Part shown: piece by piece, positions 1 through 11,165 of the stretch
Numbering within the stretch: the first letter of the stretch is position 1
How the letters are laid out: every line of letters starts with the position of its first letter
NCBI GenBank assembly: GCA_963732415.1
Contig: CAVSZK010000021.1
Location: forward strand, 248,001 to 312,000
Reading direction: 5' to 3'
DNA length: 64,000 nucleotides
Origin: RPQJ01 sp963732415
Lineage (GTDB): Bacteria > Pseudomonadota > Gammaproteobacteria > Steroidobacterales > Steroidobacteraceae
Notes under the pieces: generated by a model
The model's database searches: none
What the model was told of the DNA's origin: nothing
What the model saw: the letters and a program-made list of their open reading frames with translations, nothing else
Translations under genes and position numbers: made by a program

Positions 1-315
1 GACTACAAGCAGATGATCGTGGATTCGTCGTCGGACGAGATCGTGTATACGTCGCTGTTCACGGGCGTAAAGGGCAACTACCTGGCGCGCAGCGTCGCGG
101 CCCTGGGCTTCGATCCCGCAAACATGCCCGAGGCCGACAAGTCGAAGATGAACTTCGGCTCCGGCGGCGGTGAGGAAAAGAAGGCCTGGCGCGACATCTG
201 GAGCGCCGGCCAGGGCGTTGGCAACATCCACGAAGTGCTGCCCACGCGTGAACTCATCGCGCGAATGCGCCGTGAGTACGAAGACACGCGTCGTCGCCTG
301 TGTGGCGCGGCCTGA
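1..315 (+). CDS. Nitronate monooxygenase family protein, C-terminal fragment
   Basis: The reading frame is open from base 1, so the gene begins upstream and only about 104 C-terminal residues are present. The motifs YTSLFTGVKGNYL, KMNFGSGG and WSAGQGVG are typical of the C-terminus of nitronate monooxygenases (2-nitropropane dioxygenase-like FMN enzymes), which oxidise alkyl nitronates. Many members sit in fatty-acid or aromatic catabolic clusters. The next gene is an SDR pseudogene starting 11 bp later, so the two were probably co-transcribed. The FMN-binding core cannot be checked because it lies outside the window. Confidence 0.82.
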   Translation, partial: DYKQMIVDSSSDEIVYTSLFTGVKGNYLARSVAALGFDPANMPEADKSKMNFGSGGGEEKKAWRDIWSAGQGVGNIHEVLPTRELIARMRREYEDTRRRLCGAA

Positions 316-325
316 CGAGAATGAA

Positions 326-988
326 ATGAGCGAAATGTTCCAGCGGACCGGCAGGGTGGCCGTGGTGACGGGAGCGAGCCGCGGGATCGGCGAGGCGATC
401 GCCAAGGCTTTCGCCCGGCAGGGCGCCGAGGTGGTGGCCTCCAGCCGCAAGCAGGCGGGTTTCGACGAGGCGGCGAAGGAGATCGTGGATGCCGGCGGGA
501 AGGCCCACGCAATCGCGTGTCACATCGGCGATATGGATGCGCTCACGGCGCTGTTCTCGCAAGTGCAGTCCCGCCACCGGCGTCTCGACATACTGGTGAA
601 CAACGCCGCGACCAACCCATACTACGATCACGTGCTCGACACGGACCTGGGCGCGTTTCAGAAGACGGTCGACGTGAACATACGCGGCTACTTCTTCGCC
701 TTGGCCCTCGGCGGGCGCATGATGCGCGCGCGGCGGCGGGTCGATCATCAACGTCGCGTCTGTCAATGCAGTGCGCCCGGGACCAATGCAGGGCATCTAC
801 CCGATCACCAAGGGCGCGGTGTTGGACATGACCAAGGCATTTGCCCGTGAATGCGGCCCGGACAATATCCGCTGCGCCGCGTTGGAGAACCGCAGGACCT
901 GGCCGGCGCTGCAGTCTTCCTGGCGTCCGACGCCTCGTCATACGTGACTGGAGAGTTCCTGGTCGTCGACGGCGGGTTCCTGGTGTGA
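326..988 (+). pseudogene. Broken short-chain dehydrogenase/reductase gene
   Basis: From the ATG at 326 the frame gives a normal SDR N-terminus: TGASRGIG cofactor loop at about residue 15 and NNAATNP at about residue 91. Near 726-732 the homology moves to another frame, which continues as GGGSIINVASVNAV and YPITKGAVLDMTKAFA and reaches IRCAAL at about 884. There it jumps to a third frame reading EPQDLAGAAVFLASDASSY and ending FLVVDGGFLV with a stop at 986-988. Compared with the usual ~255-residue layout, roughly 35 codons of the substrate-binding region after IRC(N)AL are missing at the second break. A frameshift plus an internal deletion make a functional product very unlikely. A single-base sequencing error could explain the first break but not the deletion. 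Confidence 0.85.
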
Positions 989-1031
989 ACGGCGGGAGCG
1001 AGGTCGGTTCGAAGTCGATGAGGTTCCGCTG

Positions 1032-1787
1032 ATGCATGAGTCAAGCGACTGCCCGCCGTCACGGCCGCCGACAGCCGCGCTGATCGTCGGCGCTGGCGAC
1101 GCAACCGGTGGTGCGATTGCCAGGCGTTTTGCCCGCGAGGGTCTCGTCGCGTGCGTCGTCAGGCGAGAGTTGGGACACCTGGCGCAACTCGCCGCGGAGA
1201 TCGAAGCGCAGGGCGGCCGGGTGCGGGCATTTGGTACTGATGCCAGGGACGAGGAGCAGGTGGTTGCCCTGTTCGAGGAAATCGAGCGCGACGTGGCACC
1301 AATCGAGGTTGTCGTCTACAACATCGGTGCGAATGTTCGATTCCCGGTATCGGACACCACAGCGCGCGTTTTCCGCAAGGTGTGGGAGATGGCCTGCTTC
1401 GGCGGCTTCCTCGCAGGCCGCGAAGCGGCACGACGCATGCTGCCGCGCGGTCGCGGAACCATCATCTTCACTGGCGCCACGGCCAGCGTGCGCGGCGCCA
1501 GCGGCTTCGCCGCATTCGCGGCCGCAAAGCACGGGCTCCGCGCGCTTGCTCAGTCAATGGCTCGCGAACTCGGGCCAAAGGGCATCCACGTGGCGCATAC
1601 CATCATCGATGGTGCCATCGACACGCCGTGGATAGCCGAAAACTTTCCGGAGCACTACGCGCTGAAGGATCGTGACGGGATACTGAACCCCGATGACATC
1701 GCCGAGGCGTACTGGCAGCTGCACCGGCAGCCCCGCTCAGCCTGGACCCACGAGCTCGATCTTCGACCGTGGATCGAGCCTTTTTAA
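1032..1787 (+). CDS. Atypical SDR-family protein lacking the Ser/Tyr catalytic pair
   Basis: A 251-residue Rossmann-fold SDR with a variant cofactor loop (GAGDATGGA, about residues 21-29). Where classical SDRs have the catalytic Tyr of YxxxK, this protein has Phe162, followed by Lys166. The residue thirteen positions upstream, normally the catalytic Ser, is Ala149. It may therefore bind NAD(P)(H) without classical dehydrogenase chemistry, or belong to a divergent SDR subfamily. It lies 43 bp after an SDR pseudogene and ends in a terminator hairpin that overlaps its stop codon. Substrate unknown. Confidence 0.8.
   Translation: MHESSDCPPSRPPTAALIVGAGDATGGAIARRFAREGLVACVVRRELGHLAQLAAEIEAQGGRVRAFGTDARDEEQVVALFEEIERDVAPIEVVVYNIGANVRFPVSDTTARVFRKVWEMACFGGFLAGREAARRMLPRGRGTIIFTGATASVRGASGFAAFAAAKHGLRALAQSMARELGPKGIHVAHTIIDGAIDTPWIAENFPEHYALKDRDGILNPDDIAEAYWQLHRQPRSAWTHELDLRPWIEPF
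1754..1785 (+). terminator. Rho-independent terminator overlapping the SDR stop codon
   Basis: An 8-bp perfect stem (GCTCGATC at 1754-1761, GATCGAGC at 1772-1779) with a 10-nt loop is followed by T(5) at 1781-1785. The hairpin is made from the last codons of the upstream gene, and its T-run includes the first base of the TAA stop (1785-1787). Confidence 0.65.
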
Positions 1788-1792
1788 CTTCA

Positions 1793-1867
1793 GATAGGGA
1801 CATTCGCCTTTTTCGGAAGCAGGGGCGAAGCCTCTATTTCCGAAAAAAGGAGCATGTCCCCTGTCTC
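1793..1867. repeat. Imperfect 75-bp palindrome, REP-like
   Basis: The outer arms GATAGGGACAT and ATGTCCCCTGTC are near-complementary. Next inward are CCTTTTTTCGGAA-type arms (CGCCTTTTTCGGAA against TTCCGAAAAAAGG). The centre AGGGGCGAAGCCTCT can itself form a short stem. The whole segment fills the gap between the convergent SDR gene and gpmA. The nested, nearly symmetrical layout with A/T-rich tracts in a G+C-rich background looks like a repetitive extragenic palindrome. It could also act as a two-way transcription end. No second copy occurs in this window. Confidence 0.6.
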
Positions 1868-1890
1868 GGAAAAAAACATCTACCAGGCGG

Positions 1891-2646
1891 CTATTTTCTG
1901 GCGTCGGCCTGCCGGGCGACGGCTTCGGCGCGCGCCTTTACGGCCTCCGCATCCCCGAGGTAGCGACTCGAGACAGGTTTCAGTCCGGCATCCAGCTCGT
2001 ACAGCAGCGGCACCCCGGTTGGAATGTTCAGACCGACGATTTCCTCGTCGGACACCATGTCCAGCATCTTTACCAGCGCACGGATGCTGTTGCCGTGCGC
2101 AACCAGCAGCAGGTTGCGACCGGCCGCCAGTTCGGGCGCGATGCGTGAGTTCCAGTAAGGCAGCACCCTTGCCAGCGTGTCCTTGAGCGACTCGGCCGCC
2201 GGGAGTTCCGCGGCCGGCACGCCGGCATAGCGCCGTTCGAATCGGGGGTGCTGCGGGTCGTCGAGCGACAGCGGCGGCGGCGGGATGTCGTAGCTGCGCC
2301 GCCAGATCTTTACCTGGTCGGCCCCATGCTTCTCGACGGTCTGCGCCTTGTCGAGCCCCTGCAGCGCGCCATAGTGACGCTCGTTCAGGCGCCAGCTGCG
2401 TTCGACGGGCAGCCACATCAGGTCCATGCCGTCGAGCGTGATCCACAGCGTACGGATCGCGCGCTTCAGTACGGACGTGACGGCAAGGTCGAAGGCAATG
2501 CCCTCTTCGAGAAGCAGCCGTGCGGCTTCCTGGGCCTCGAGTGTTCCCTGTTCGGACAGGTCGACGTCGACCCAGCCGGTAAAGAGATTCTGCAGGTTCC
2601 AGGTGCTCTGTCCGTGTCGCAGCAGTACGAGTTTGCCTGTGCTCAT
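1891..2646 (-). CDS. gpmA: 2,3-bisphosphoglycerate-dependent phosphoglycerate mutase
   Basis: Interconverts 3- and 2-phosphoglycerate in glycolysis/gluconeogenesis through a phosphohistidine. The 251-residue length is normal for GpmA. LVLLRHGQSTWN at the N-terminus carries the phospho-acceptor His11, LNERHYGALQGLDK is the family substrate loop, and LLLVAHGNSIRAL carries the second active-site His. Its start codon overlaps the stop of gdhB (ATGA, 2643-2646), so translation is probably coupled to that very large upstream gene, an unusual partner for a glycolytic enzyme. It ends next to the palindromic element at 1793-1867. Confidence 0.96.
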   Translation of the reverse strand: MSTGKLVLLRHGQSTWNLQNLFTGWVDVDLSEQGTLEAQEAARLLLEEGIAFDLAVTSVLKRAIRTLWITLDGMDLMWLPVERSWRLNERHYGALQGLDKAQTVEKHGADQVKIWRRSYDIPPPPLSLDDPQHPRFERRYAGVPAAELPAAESLKDTLARVLPYWNSRIAPELAAGRNLLLVAHGNSIRALVKMLDMVSDEEIVGLNIPTGVPLLYELDAGLKPVSSRYLGDAEAVKARAEAVARQADARK

Positions 2647-5600
2647 TTGGTCTTTCCTTCCGCGGCAACTACGAGGCGACGCACTGCCTGGAGCGCGACG
2701 GCGAGCGACGCGAAGTCCGCGGCAGTGGGCTGGCCCCGGATGTCGTTGACGACGCCGCGCGCGTGTGCAGCCGGGGCCTCGTGCTTCTTTTTCCAGCGTT
2801 CTATTGCTCGCGCGGGATCTCGCTCGCGCGAACCCTCGAGTACCTGCTGCGTGAGCGCACGCTGGTTTTCGAACAGCGACTCGCGCAGGCTTCCGCGCGC
2901 CACCGCCTGCCAGTGGCCGGCGATCTCGAGCTTTTCGATGCGATCACGAATCCAGTCGAGGTGGAACTCAGCACCCGAGCCGAAGTAGGCGCCGGCGGCC
3001 GATTCCACCGAGATACCGCGCGCCGTGGCGATCTCGACGATATCCGGCGCGCACTGCAGCGCGGAACAGGCCGAGACCTGGCGCGCGAGCTGCGGCGGCA
3101 CGCCGGCGCCGACGAGTTCGGCCGCCCGCGCGTCGAATGACTGTCTTTCCATGCCGTGCAGCCACTGCGGCTGCGCCGCGGTCAGCTCACGGATCCCTGG
3201 CCGCAGGCGACCGACCTGCATGTCGATGCCGAGCGCGCCGCGATGCCGCTGAAGCAGCCAGTACGTCGCCTGGCGCAGCAGTGCGACCGTGTCCTGCAGC
3301 ATGTCGTACTGGACGCTGGCCGCGACCCGGTTGTCGAGGATTTCGATGGCGCGCCAGATGTCGCGCACGTCGAATATCTCGCGCGCGATCGTGTAGGCCC
3401 GCGCGACGGATGCCGCACCTGCGCCGCAGTCCTGTCGCGTGCGGGAGACGAATGTCGGCCCCATCCGGTTCACGATGCTGTTGGTGGTTGCGGTCGCGAT
3501 GATTTCGCGCTTCAGGCGGTGTTCGCCAAGCAGGGCCGAATAGCGCTTCGTGAGCCGGTCCGGGAAGTACCTGCCGAGTTCCTGGCTGAGGTACGGATCC
3601 TCGGGTACGTCCGATGCTATGAGCTGCTGGTTCAGAGCGATTTTTGCGTACGAGAGCAGCATCGCGAGTTCCGGCCTCGTGAGTCCCTGGCCCGCGCGGT
3701 TGCGCTCCTCCAGGTCCTCGGCGTTCGGCAGGAACTCGAGCGCCCGGTCGAGTACCCCGTCGAGTTCCAGCGAGCGGATGAAATGCGCGTGTTCGCCGAG
3801 ACGCTCCGCCGAGTTGGCCTCGAGGATGCTGATTGCCTGTCCCTGCAGGTAGTTGTCGCGCAGCACCAGCTCACCCACGTTGTCGGTCATCTCGGCAAGC
3901 AGGCGGTTGCGCGCCGCCGTCGTGAGCTTTGTCCGCCTGCCGACGGCATCGAGCATGATCTTGATGTTGACCTCGTGGTCCGAGCAGTCCACGCCCCCGG
4001 AATTGTCGACGAAGTCCGTGTTGATGCGGCCGCCGGCGAGCGCGAATTCGATGCGTCCGAGCTGCGACAGGCCCAAATTGCCGCCTTCGCCGACGACTTT
4101 GCAGCGCAGATCGCGGCCGTCAACCCGCAGGGCATCGTTGTTGCGGTCGCCAATCGCGGAGTTGGCCTCCCAGGAAGCCTTTGCGTAGGTTCCGATGCCG
4201 CCGTTCCATAGAAGGTCAACCGGCAGCTTGAGGATGGCCTGGATGACCTGCGTCGGCGTGGCCTTCGGGGTCTCGATGCCGAGCAGCGCGCGCGCCTGTG
4301 CCGACAGCACGATCTCCTTCGCGTCGCGCGCGAACACGCCGCCACCGGCGGAAAGGGCGCGATGGTTGTAGTCGCTCCACGATGAACGCGGCAGGTTGAA
4401 TAGCCGCTCACGCTCGCGAAAACTCGTCTCGGCGTCCGGTGATGGGTCGATGAAGACGTGCTGGTGATTGAACGCCGCGACCAGGCGGATGTGCCTTGAG
4501 AGCAGCATGCCGTTGCCAAACACGTCGCCAGCCATGTCGCCGATACCGGCAACCGTGAAATCCTGCGACTGGATGTCAACGCCGATTTCACGGAAGTGGC
4601 GCTTCACGCATTCCCAGCCACCCTTGGCCGTGATGCCCATCTTCTTGTGGTCGTAGCCGGCCGAGCCGCCTGATGCAAAGGCATCTCCCAGCCAGAAGCC
4701 GTATTCGGCCGCGAGTGCATTGGCGGTGTCCGAAAACGTAGCCGTTCCCTTGTCGGCCGCGACTACCAGGTACGGATCGTCGGGATCGTAGCGCACGGTA
4801 CGCACCGGCGGCACGATCTCGCCACCAGCGACATTGTCGGTAAGGTCGAGCAGGGCCCGGATGAACATCTTGTAGCACTCGGTGCCTTCGCGCTGGATCA
4901 CCTCGCGCGTCGCATCGACCGGCATCAGCTTCGGGAAGAATCCGCCCTTGGCGCCGACCGGGACAATCAACGTGTTCTTGACGTTCTGCGCCTTCATCAG
5001 GCCAAGAATCTCGGTGCGGAAGTCCTCGCGGCGGTCCGACCAGCGCAGCCCGCCCCGCGCGACCTTGCCCATGCGCAGGTGCACGCCCTCGACCCGGGGC
5101 GAATACACCCAGATCTCGAACATGGGCCGCGGCTTGGGCAGTTCCGGCAGTTTCCTCGGGTCGAACTTGAACGACACGTAGGGCTTCGGGTCGCCGTTGA
5201 CGTCGACCTGGTAGTGGTTCGTACGCAGCGTTGCACCGACCACTGCGCGGAATGCGCGCAGGATCCGGTCGTCATCGGGCTTCGTGACCTTGTCCAGCGC
5301 CTCCTGGACCTCGCGGGCCAGCGTGCGCAGTCGGGAAGCGCGTGTCGAGTCCTTGAGGTCCGGGTCGAAGCGCGCCTCGAAGGTCCACGCGAGCCGCGAC
5401 GCGACGCCCGGATGCCGTTCGAGAACCGACTCCATGTAGCGCTGGCTGAACGGCAGGCCGGTCTGCAGCAGGTAGCGGCACACGGCGCGCAGCACCACGG
5501 CCTGGCGCCAGTGAAGGTCCGCGGCCAGCACCAGGCGGTTTACGCCGTCGCTCTCGGCCAGGCCGTTCCAGACCGCGAAAAACGCTTCCTCCAAACGGGG

Positions 5601-7466
5601 CCCCGCCTGCACCGGGTCCAGAGTCCTCCCACCCGCGTGCGTCACCTCCAGGACCTGCACCCAGAGGTCATGCCCGTGTCCGATTCGGTACGGGCGCTCG
5701 TTCAGGATGCGCAGGTCGAAGTTCTCGAGCAGCGGGACCAGGTCCGACATTGCCACTGGCTCGCCGCGCCGGTAGAACCGCAGGTGCAGCGCCTTGCGTG
5801 CTGGGTCGCCAGGCCGCAGTTCGAGGCCCAGTGCCGTGCCCGATTCAGGCAGCGCCATGAGTTCGCGGATGTCGTCAATGGCATCACGGGCGGAAACGTC
5901 TTCCTGGTAAGCCGCGGGAAACGCAGTCGCGTAGCTCTCGGCGCGCTCGCCAGGCAGTCGGGCCGCGAGTTCCTCGCGCAGCCGGTCTTCCCAGGTACGG
6001 ATCGCCTCTGCGACGCGTCGCTCAATTCGTTCCACGTCCACGCCGACGTCGTGCGCCGGGTCGGTGCGGACGAGGACGTACAATCGCGCGAGCGCGGACT
6101 CGGAGATCTGCACCTGTGTCTCGTGCGACAGGCCGGCGAGTTCCTGCAGCAGGATCTCCTCGATTCTGAGCCTCGCCTGGGTGTTGTAGCGATCGCGCGG
6201 CACGTAAAGCAGGGCGCTGTAGAAACGCCCGTACGGATCGCGTCGCAGGAACAGCCGGACCCGGCGGCGCTCGTAGATGTTTACGATGCCGCGCGCGTTG
6301 CGCACGAGCTCCGCCACGCTCGCCTGGAAGAGTTCGTCGCGCGGGTAGCACTCGAGTACGTGGAACAGTGCCTTGCTGTCGTGGCCGCCGGGTGCCGCGC
6401 CGATCTGGTCGACGATGCGCTGGATCTTGTGGCGCAGCAGCGGGATCTCGCGCGGATTGGCGCTGTATGTCGATGACGTGAACAGGCCGAGGAATCGCTG
6501 TTCGCCGGTCACGTTGCCACGCGCGTCAATGATCTTGACGCCGACGTAATCGAGGTACGTGGCCCGGTGCACGGTGGAGATTGAATTGGCCTTTGTCACC
6601 ACCAGCGCCGCAGGTTCGCGCGCGCGCCGGCGTACCTCGCCTTTCAGCAGGGAGGGCTTCGGCCGCGGCCGTCCTTTGCCGGTGCGCAACAGGCCCAGTC
6701 CCGACGACGGAACCGGCACGAGCCGGTCCTGCCTCGCTCCGCGCACCAGCTTGTACTCGCGATAGCCGAGGAACGTGAAGTGATTGTCCGCCAGCCACGA
6801 CAGGAACGCGCTGGCCTCGTTGCACTCGGCGCGACCGACGCCGGGCATGCCGACGGCAATGCTGGCCGATAGCGACTGGGCGCGACTGGACATTTCCCGC
6901 CAGTCCTGGACAGCAAACCGGACGTCGGTCAGCATCGCGACGATTCGCGCACGTACTTCCTCGAGGCGCGCGGGGTCTGCGACGCCGTCGACCTCGACGT
7001 GTTGCCAGGATTCGATCAACTCGCCGGCCGACTCGTCGGATGCGCAGCGCTTGAGGCGGCCCGCACGGTCGCGGGTCACGTGCAGCACGGGATGTACCAT
7101 CACGTGCAGTGCCAGGCCACAGTCGGCCAGCACCATTGCAAGCGAATCGACCAGGAACGGCATGTCATCCGTGACGACTTCAACCACCGTGTTCGGCGAG
7201 GTCCAGCCATGCTGCGACTGCACGGGGTTGAATACGCGCACCAGCGACTGGTTGGCACGTCTCCGCGAGCCGAACTCGAGCAGGCCCGTCGCCGCGGCCG
7301 CGAGATCGGCCGGCCGGCGGACACCGAGGTCGTCTTCGTCGACGCCGCGGTAGCAGTCGCGCACGAATTTGGCCGGTTGCACCGGGCCCCGAGCCAGGCC
7401 AGGCCTGATCTGGGCCGCAATGGCATCAATCAGGTGCCTGCGAACGGCCGGAATGCTGCCTGACAT
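2643..7466 (-). CDS. gdhB: NAD-specific glutamate dehydrogenase, 180-kDa class
   Basis: A 1607-residue Bac_GDH-family enzyme that deaminates glutamate to 2-oxoglutarate with NAD+, usually in amino-acid catabolism. The N-terminal ~700 residues form the long regulatory region of this class. The catalytic part contains KVARGGLRWSDRREDFRTE, then VPVGAKGGFFPK with the substrate-binding lysine, GIGDMAGDVFGNGMLLS, and WNGGIGTYAK in the dinucleotide domain. Length matches the GDH-180 group, not the 450-residue enzymes. It begins 78 bp downstream of the marR start side and runs into gpmA with a 4-bp overlap. No frameshift is visible over the whole length. Confidence 0.96.
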   Translation of the reverse strand: MSGSIPAVRRHLIDAIAAQIRPGLARGPVQPAKFVRDCYRGVDEDDLGVRRPADLAAAATGLLEFGSRRRANQSLVRVFNPVQSQHGWTSPNTVVEVVTDDMPFLVDSLAMVLADCGLALHVMVHPVLHVTRDRAGRLKRCASDESAGELIESWQHVEVDGVADPARLEEVRARIVAMLTDVRFAVQDWREMSSRAQSLSASIAVGMPGVGRAECNEASAFLSWLADNHFTFLGYREYKLVRGARQDRLVPVPSSGLGLLRTGKGRPRPKPSLLKGEVRRRAREPAALVVTKANSISTVHRATYLDYVGVKIIDARGNVTGEQRFLGLFTSSTYSANPREIPLLRHKIQRIVDQIGAAPGGHDSKALFHVLECYPRDELFQASVAELVRNARGIVNIYERRRVRLFLRRDPYGRFYSALLYVPRDRYNTQARLRIEEILLQELAGLSHETQVQISESALARLYVLVRTDPAHDVGVDVERIERRVAEAIRTWEDRLREELAARLPGERAESYATAFPAAYQEDVSARDAIDDIRELMALPESGTALGLELRPGDPARKALHLRFYRRGEPVAMSDLVPLLENFDLRILNERPYRIGHGHDLWVQVLEVTHAGGRTLDPVQAGPRLEEAFFAVWNGLAESDGVNRLVLAADLHWRQAVVLRAVCRYLLQTGLPFSQRYMESVLERHPGVASRLAWTFEARFDPDLKDSTRASRLRTLAREVQEALDKVTKPDDDRILRAFRAVVGATLRTNHYQVDVNGDPKPYVSFKFDPRKLPELPKPRPMFEIWVYSPRVEGVHLRMGKVARGGLRWSDRREDFRTEILGLMKAQNVKNTLIVPVGAKGGFFPKLMPVDATREVIQREGTECYKMFIRALLDLTDNVAGGEIVPPVRTVRYDPDDPYLVVAADKGTATFSDTANALAAEYGFWLGDAFASGGSAGYDHKKMGITAKGGWECVKRHFREIGVDIQSQDFTVAGIGDMAGDVFGNGMLLSRHIRLVAAFNHQHVFIDPSPDAETSFRERERLFNLPRSSWSDYNHRALSAGGGVFARDAKEIVLSAQARALLGIETPKATPTQVIQAILKLPVDLLWNGGIGTYAKASWEANSAIGDRNNDALRVDGRDLRCKVVGEGGNLGLSQLGRIEFALAGGRINTDFVDNSGGVDCSDHEVNIKIMLDAVGRRTKLTTAARNRLLAEMTDNVGELVLRDNYLQGQAISILEANSAERLGEHAHFIRSLELDGVLDRALEFLPNAEDLEERNRAGQGLTRPELAMLLSYAKIALNQQLIASDVPEDPYLSQELGRYFPDRLTKRYSALLGEHRLKREIIATATTNSIVNRMGPTFVSRTRQDCGAGAASVARAYTIAREIFDVRDIWRAIEILDNRVAASVQYDMLQDTVALLRQATYWLLQRHRGALGIDMQVGRLRPGIRELTAAQPQWLHGMERQSFDARAAELVGAGVPPQLARQVSACSALQCAPDIVEIATARGISVESAAGAYFGSGAEFHLDWIRDRIEKLEIAGHWQAVARGSLRESLFENQRALTQQVLEGSRERDPARAIERWKKKHEAPAAHARGVVNDIRGQPTAADFASLAVALQAVRRLVVAAEGKTK

Positions 7467-7544
7467 GGTTAGTTGTCCTTAATGCTGCTTGGCGCCGCAA
7501 CGCCGATTATAGGTCAATGCGCGGTGTGTCTTGAGGCGGCATAT

Positions 7545-8024
7545 TCATGTGCCGTCCTTTGGCCGCGGCGAGGCGAGGGAGTGCGCGCGCGCGGTGAGTT
7601 TTCCGATGATCGAATCGAGGGCCGCGACCTGCTTCGCGTCGAGGCAGTCGAGCAGGTCGCGTTCGTAGTCCAGCGCAAGCGGGGCGATCTTGCTGTACAC
7701 GGCCCGGCCTGCCGGAGAGAGGCGCAGAATCGAGCGACGGCGATCCTCGCGCGCCACCGAGCGGCGAAGCCGACCTGCGCGAGTGAGTCGGGTCACGGCG
7801 CGACTCACGGCGACCGCGTCCATGCGGGTGAACGTCGCGACTTCGGCGGCGGACAGTCCGGGATGACGCGCGAGCACGGCGATCACCCGCCATTCGGGAA
7901 TGCCGAGGCCGAAGCGTTGCTGGTAGGCGCTTGCGATCGAGCCGCTGACGATGTTGGTCAGCACCGACAGGCGGTACGGCAGGAACTGCTCGAGTTCGAT
8001 CCGGTCAGGCAGATGGCGCGACAC
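7545..8024 (-). CDS. MarR-family transcriptional regulator
   Basis: A 159-residue winged-helix protein with the MarR layout: helical N-terminus, then the recognition region LSAAEVATFTRMDAVAVSRAVTRLTRAGRL and the wing RSVAREDRRRSILRLSPAG at about residues 55-105. MarR proteins bind as dimers to palindromes and are often released by aromatic or acyl-CoA-type ligands. It stands between gdhB (78 bp downstream) and zapE (64 bp upstream), all on the minus strand. It could control gdhB-gpmA, the acyl-CoA genes upstream, or itself; the sequence alone does not decide. Confidence 0.85.
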   Translation of the reverse strand: MSRHLPDRIELEQFLPYRLSVLTNIVSGSIASAYQQRFGLGIPEWRVIAVLARHPGLSAAEVATFTRMDAVAVSRAVTRLTRAGRLRRSVAREDRRRSILRLSPAGRAVYSKIAPLALDYERDLLDCLDAKQVAALDSIIGKLTARAHSLASPRPKDGT

Positions 8025-8088
8025 GCGAATATCCGGCCCAGAAGATACTTGCGAGTGTAACTATTCGGCCTGCCAGTGCGCCAGCAGC

Positions 8089-9195
8089 CTATGGCCGGTG
8101 GGGTCGCGCCAGGTACTCATGCGACTGCATTTCGGCCAGCCGGCTCCGCGTGCGTTCGAACTCGAAGCGAAGGCGATCGCCACCGTACAGCGCTTCCGGT
8201 GCCGCGGCCGCGGACAGCACCAGTTTCGCGGAGCGGTCGTAGAATTCGTCCACCAGCGCGATGAAGCGCCTGGCCTCGTTCTCGAGCGTGGCGTCGAATA
8301 CGGGAACGTCGGAGACGAATACCGTGTGGAAGTCCCTTGCGATTTCCACGTAGTCGGCCGTTCCCCGCGGTCCCTCGCAGAGGGCTGAAAATTCGAACCA
8401 GGCGACGTCCTGGCTTTGCCGGCGCAAGGGTATCGTCCGGCCCTCGATGTCGAGATCGCCGCCGATCTGGCCCTGCGTGCCGGCGATGGCCGAAAATCGC
8501 TCGGCGAGGTCGTCGTCCACGCCAGCGGCACCCGAGTCGAAATACAGCGGTGCCTTCTCAAGCTGGCGCAGACGGTAGTCCGCGCCGGCGTCCACGTTCA
8601 CCACCTCGCAGCGTCGTTCGATCAGCGCGATCGCTGGCAGAAAGCGTGCCCTTTGCAGCCCGTCCCGATACAGCCCGTCCGGCGGCGCGTTCGAGGTGAA
8701 TACCAGCGAGACTCCCTGCGCGTCCAGCGCTGCAAACAGCCCCGAGAGGATCATTGCATCTGCAATGTCGCTCACGAACAGTTCGTCGAGGCAGAGAGCG
8801 CGGGCATCGGCCCCGATGGCGGAAGCAACGCTGGACAGCGGATCCTCGACCTGCTTCAAGGTTCGAAGGCGGGCGTGGACGTCCTTCATGAACCGGTGGA
8901 AGTGCTCGCGGCGCGACGCAACCCCGGCGTGCTGGTGGAACAGGTCCATCAGGAACGTCTTGCCGCGTCCAACGTCGCCCCAGAGGTAGATACCGCGAGG
9001 TGCCTCGCGCGCCGCGTCGAGTCCGCCGGGGAGCAGGCGCGCGAGCCAGCCGCGCCGTCGCGGTGCCGGCTTCCGGAGACGGCGCTTCAGGTCGTCAAGC
9101 CGCTTGACCGCATGCACCTGGGAGTCGTCGGCGCGATAGCCGTGCCGGCCGATCGAGTCGCTGTAGGCCTGCAGCAGGTCGACGGAGTCGCTCAC
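8089..9195 (-). CDS. zapE: ZapE/AFG1-family ATPase
   Basis: A 368-residue AAA-type ATPase. Walker A is GDVGRGKT at residues 73-80 and Walker B is in LCLDELFVSDIADA. In E. coli ZapE binds near FtsZ and is needed for division under stress; eukaryotic AFG1 handles mitochondrial proteins. I chose the GTG at 9195, giving VSDSVDLLQAY, because the upstream extension overlaps aacS and is not family-like. From this start the gap to aacS is only 13 bp, so it is the last member of the acyl-CoA run. That position seems incidental to its function. Confidence 0.9.
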   Translation of the reverse strand: MSDSVDLLQAYSDSIGRHGYRADDSQVHAVKRLDDLKRRLRKPAPRRRGWLARLLPGGLDAAREAPRGIYLWGDVGRGKTFLMDLFHQHAGVASRREHFHRFMKDVHARLRTLKQVEDPLSSVASAIGADARALCLDELFVSDIADAMILSGLFAALDAQGVSLVFTSNAPPDGLYRDGLQRARFLPAIALIERRCEVVNVDAGADYRLRQLEKAPLYFDSGAAGVDDDLAERFSAIAGTQGQIGGDLDIEGRTIPLRRQSQDVAWFEFSALCEGPRGTADYVEIARDFHTVFVSDVPVFDATLENEARRFIALVDEFYDRSAKLVLSAAAAPEALYGGDRLRFEFERTRSRLAEMQSHEYLARPHRP

Positions 9196-9208
9196 TAGCG
9201 GGGCCGGT

Positions 9209-11155
<1,947 letters not shown>

Positions 11156-11165
11156 GCGTCGATCC

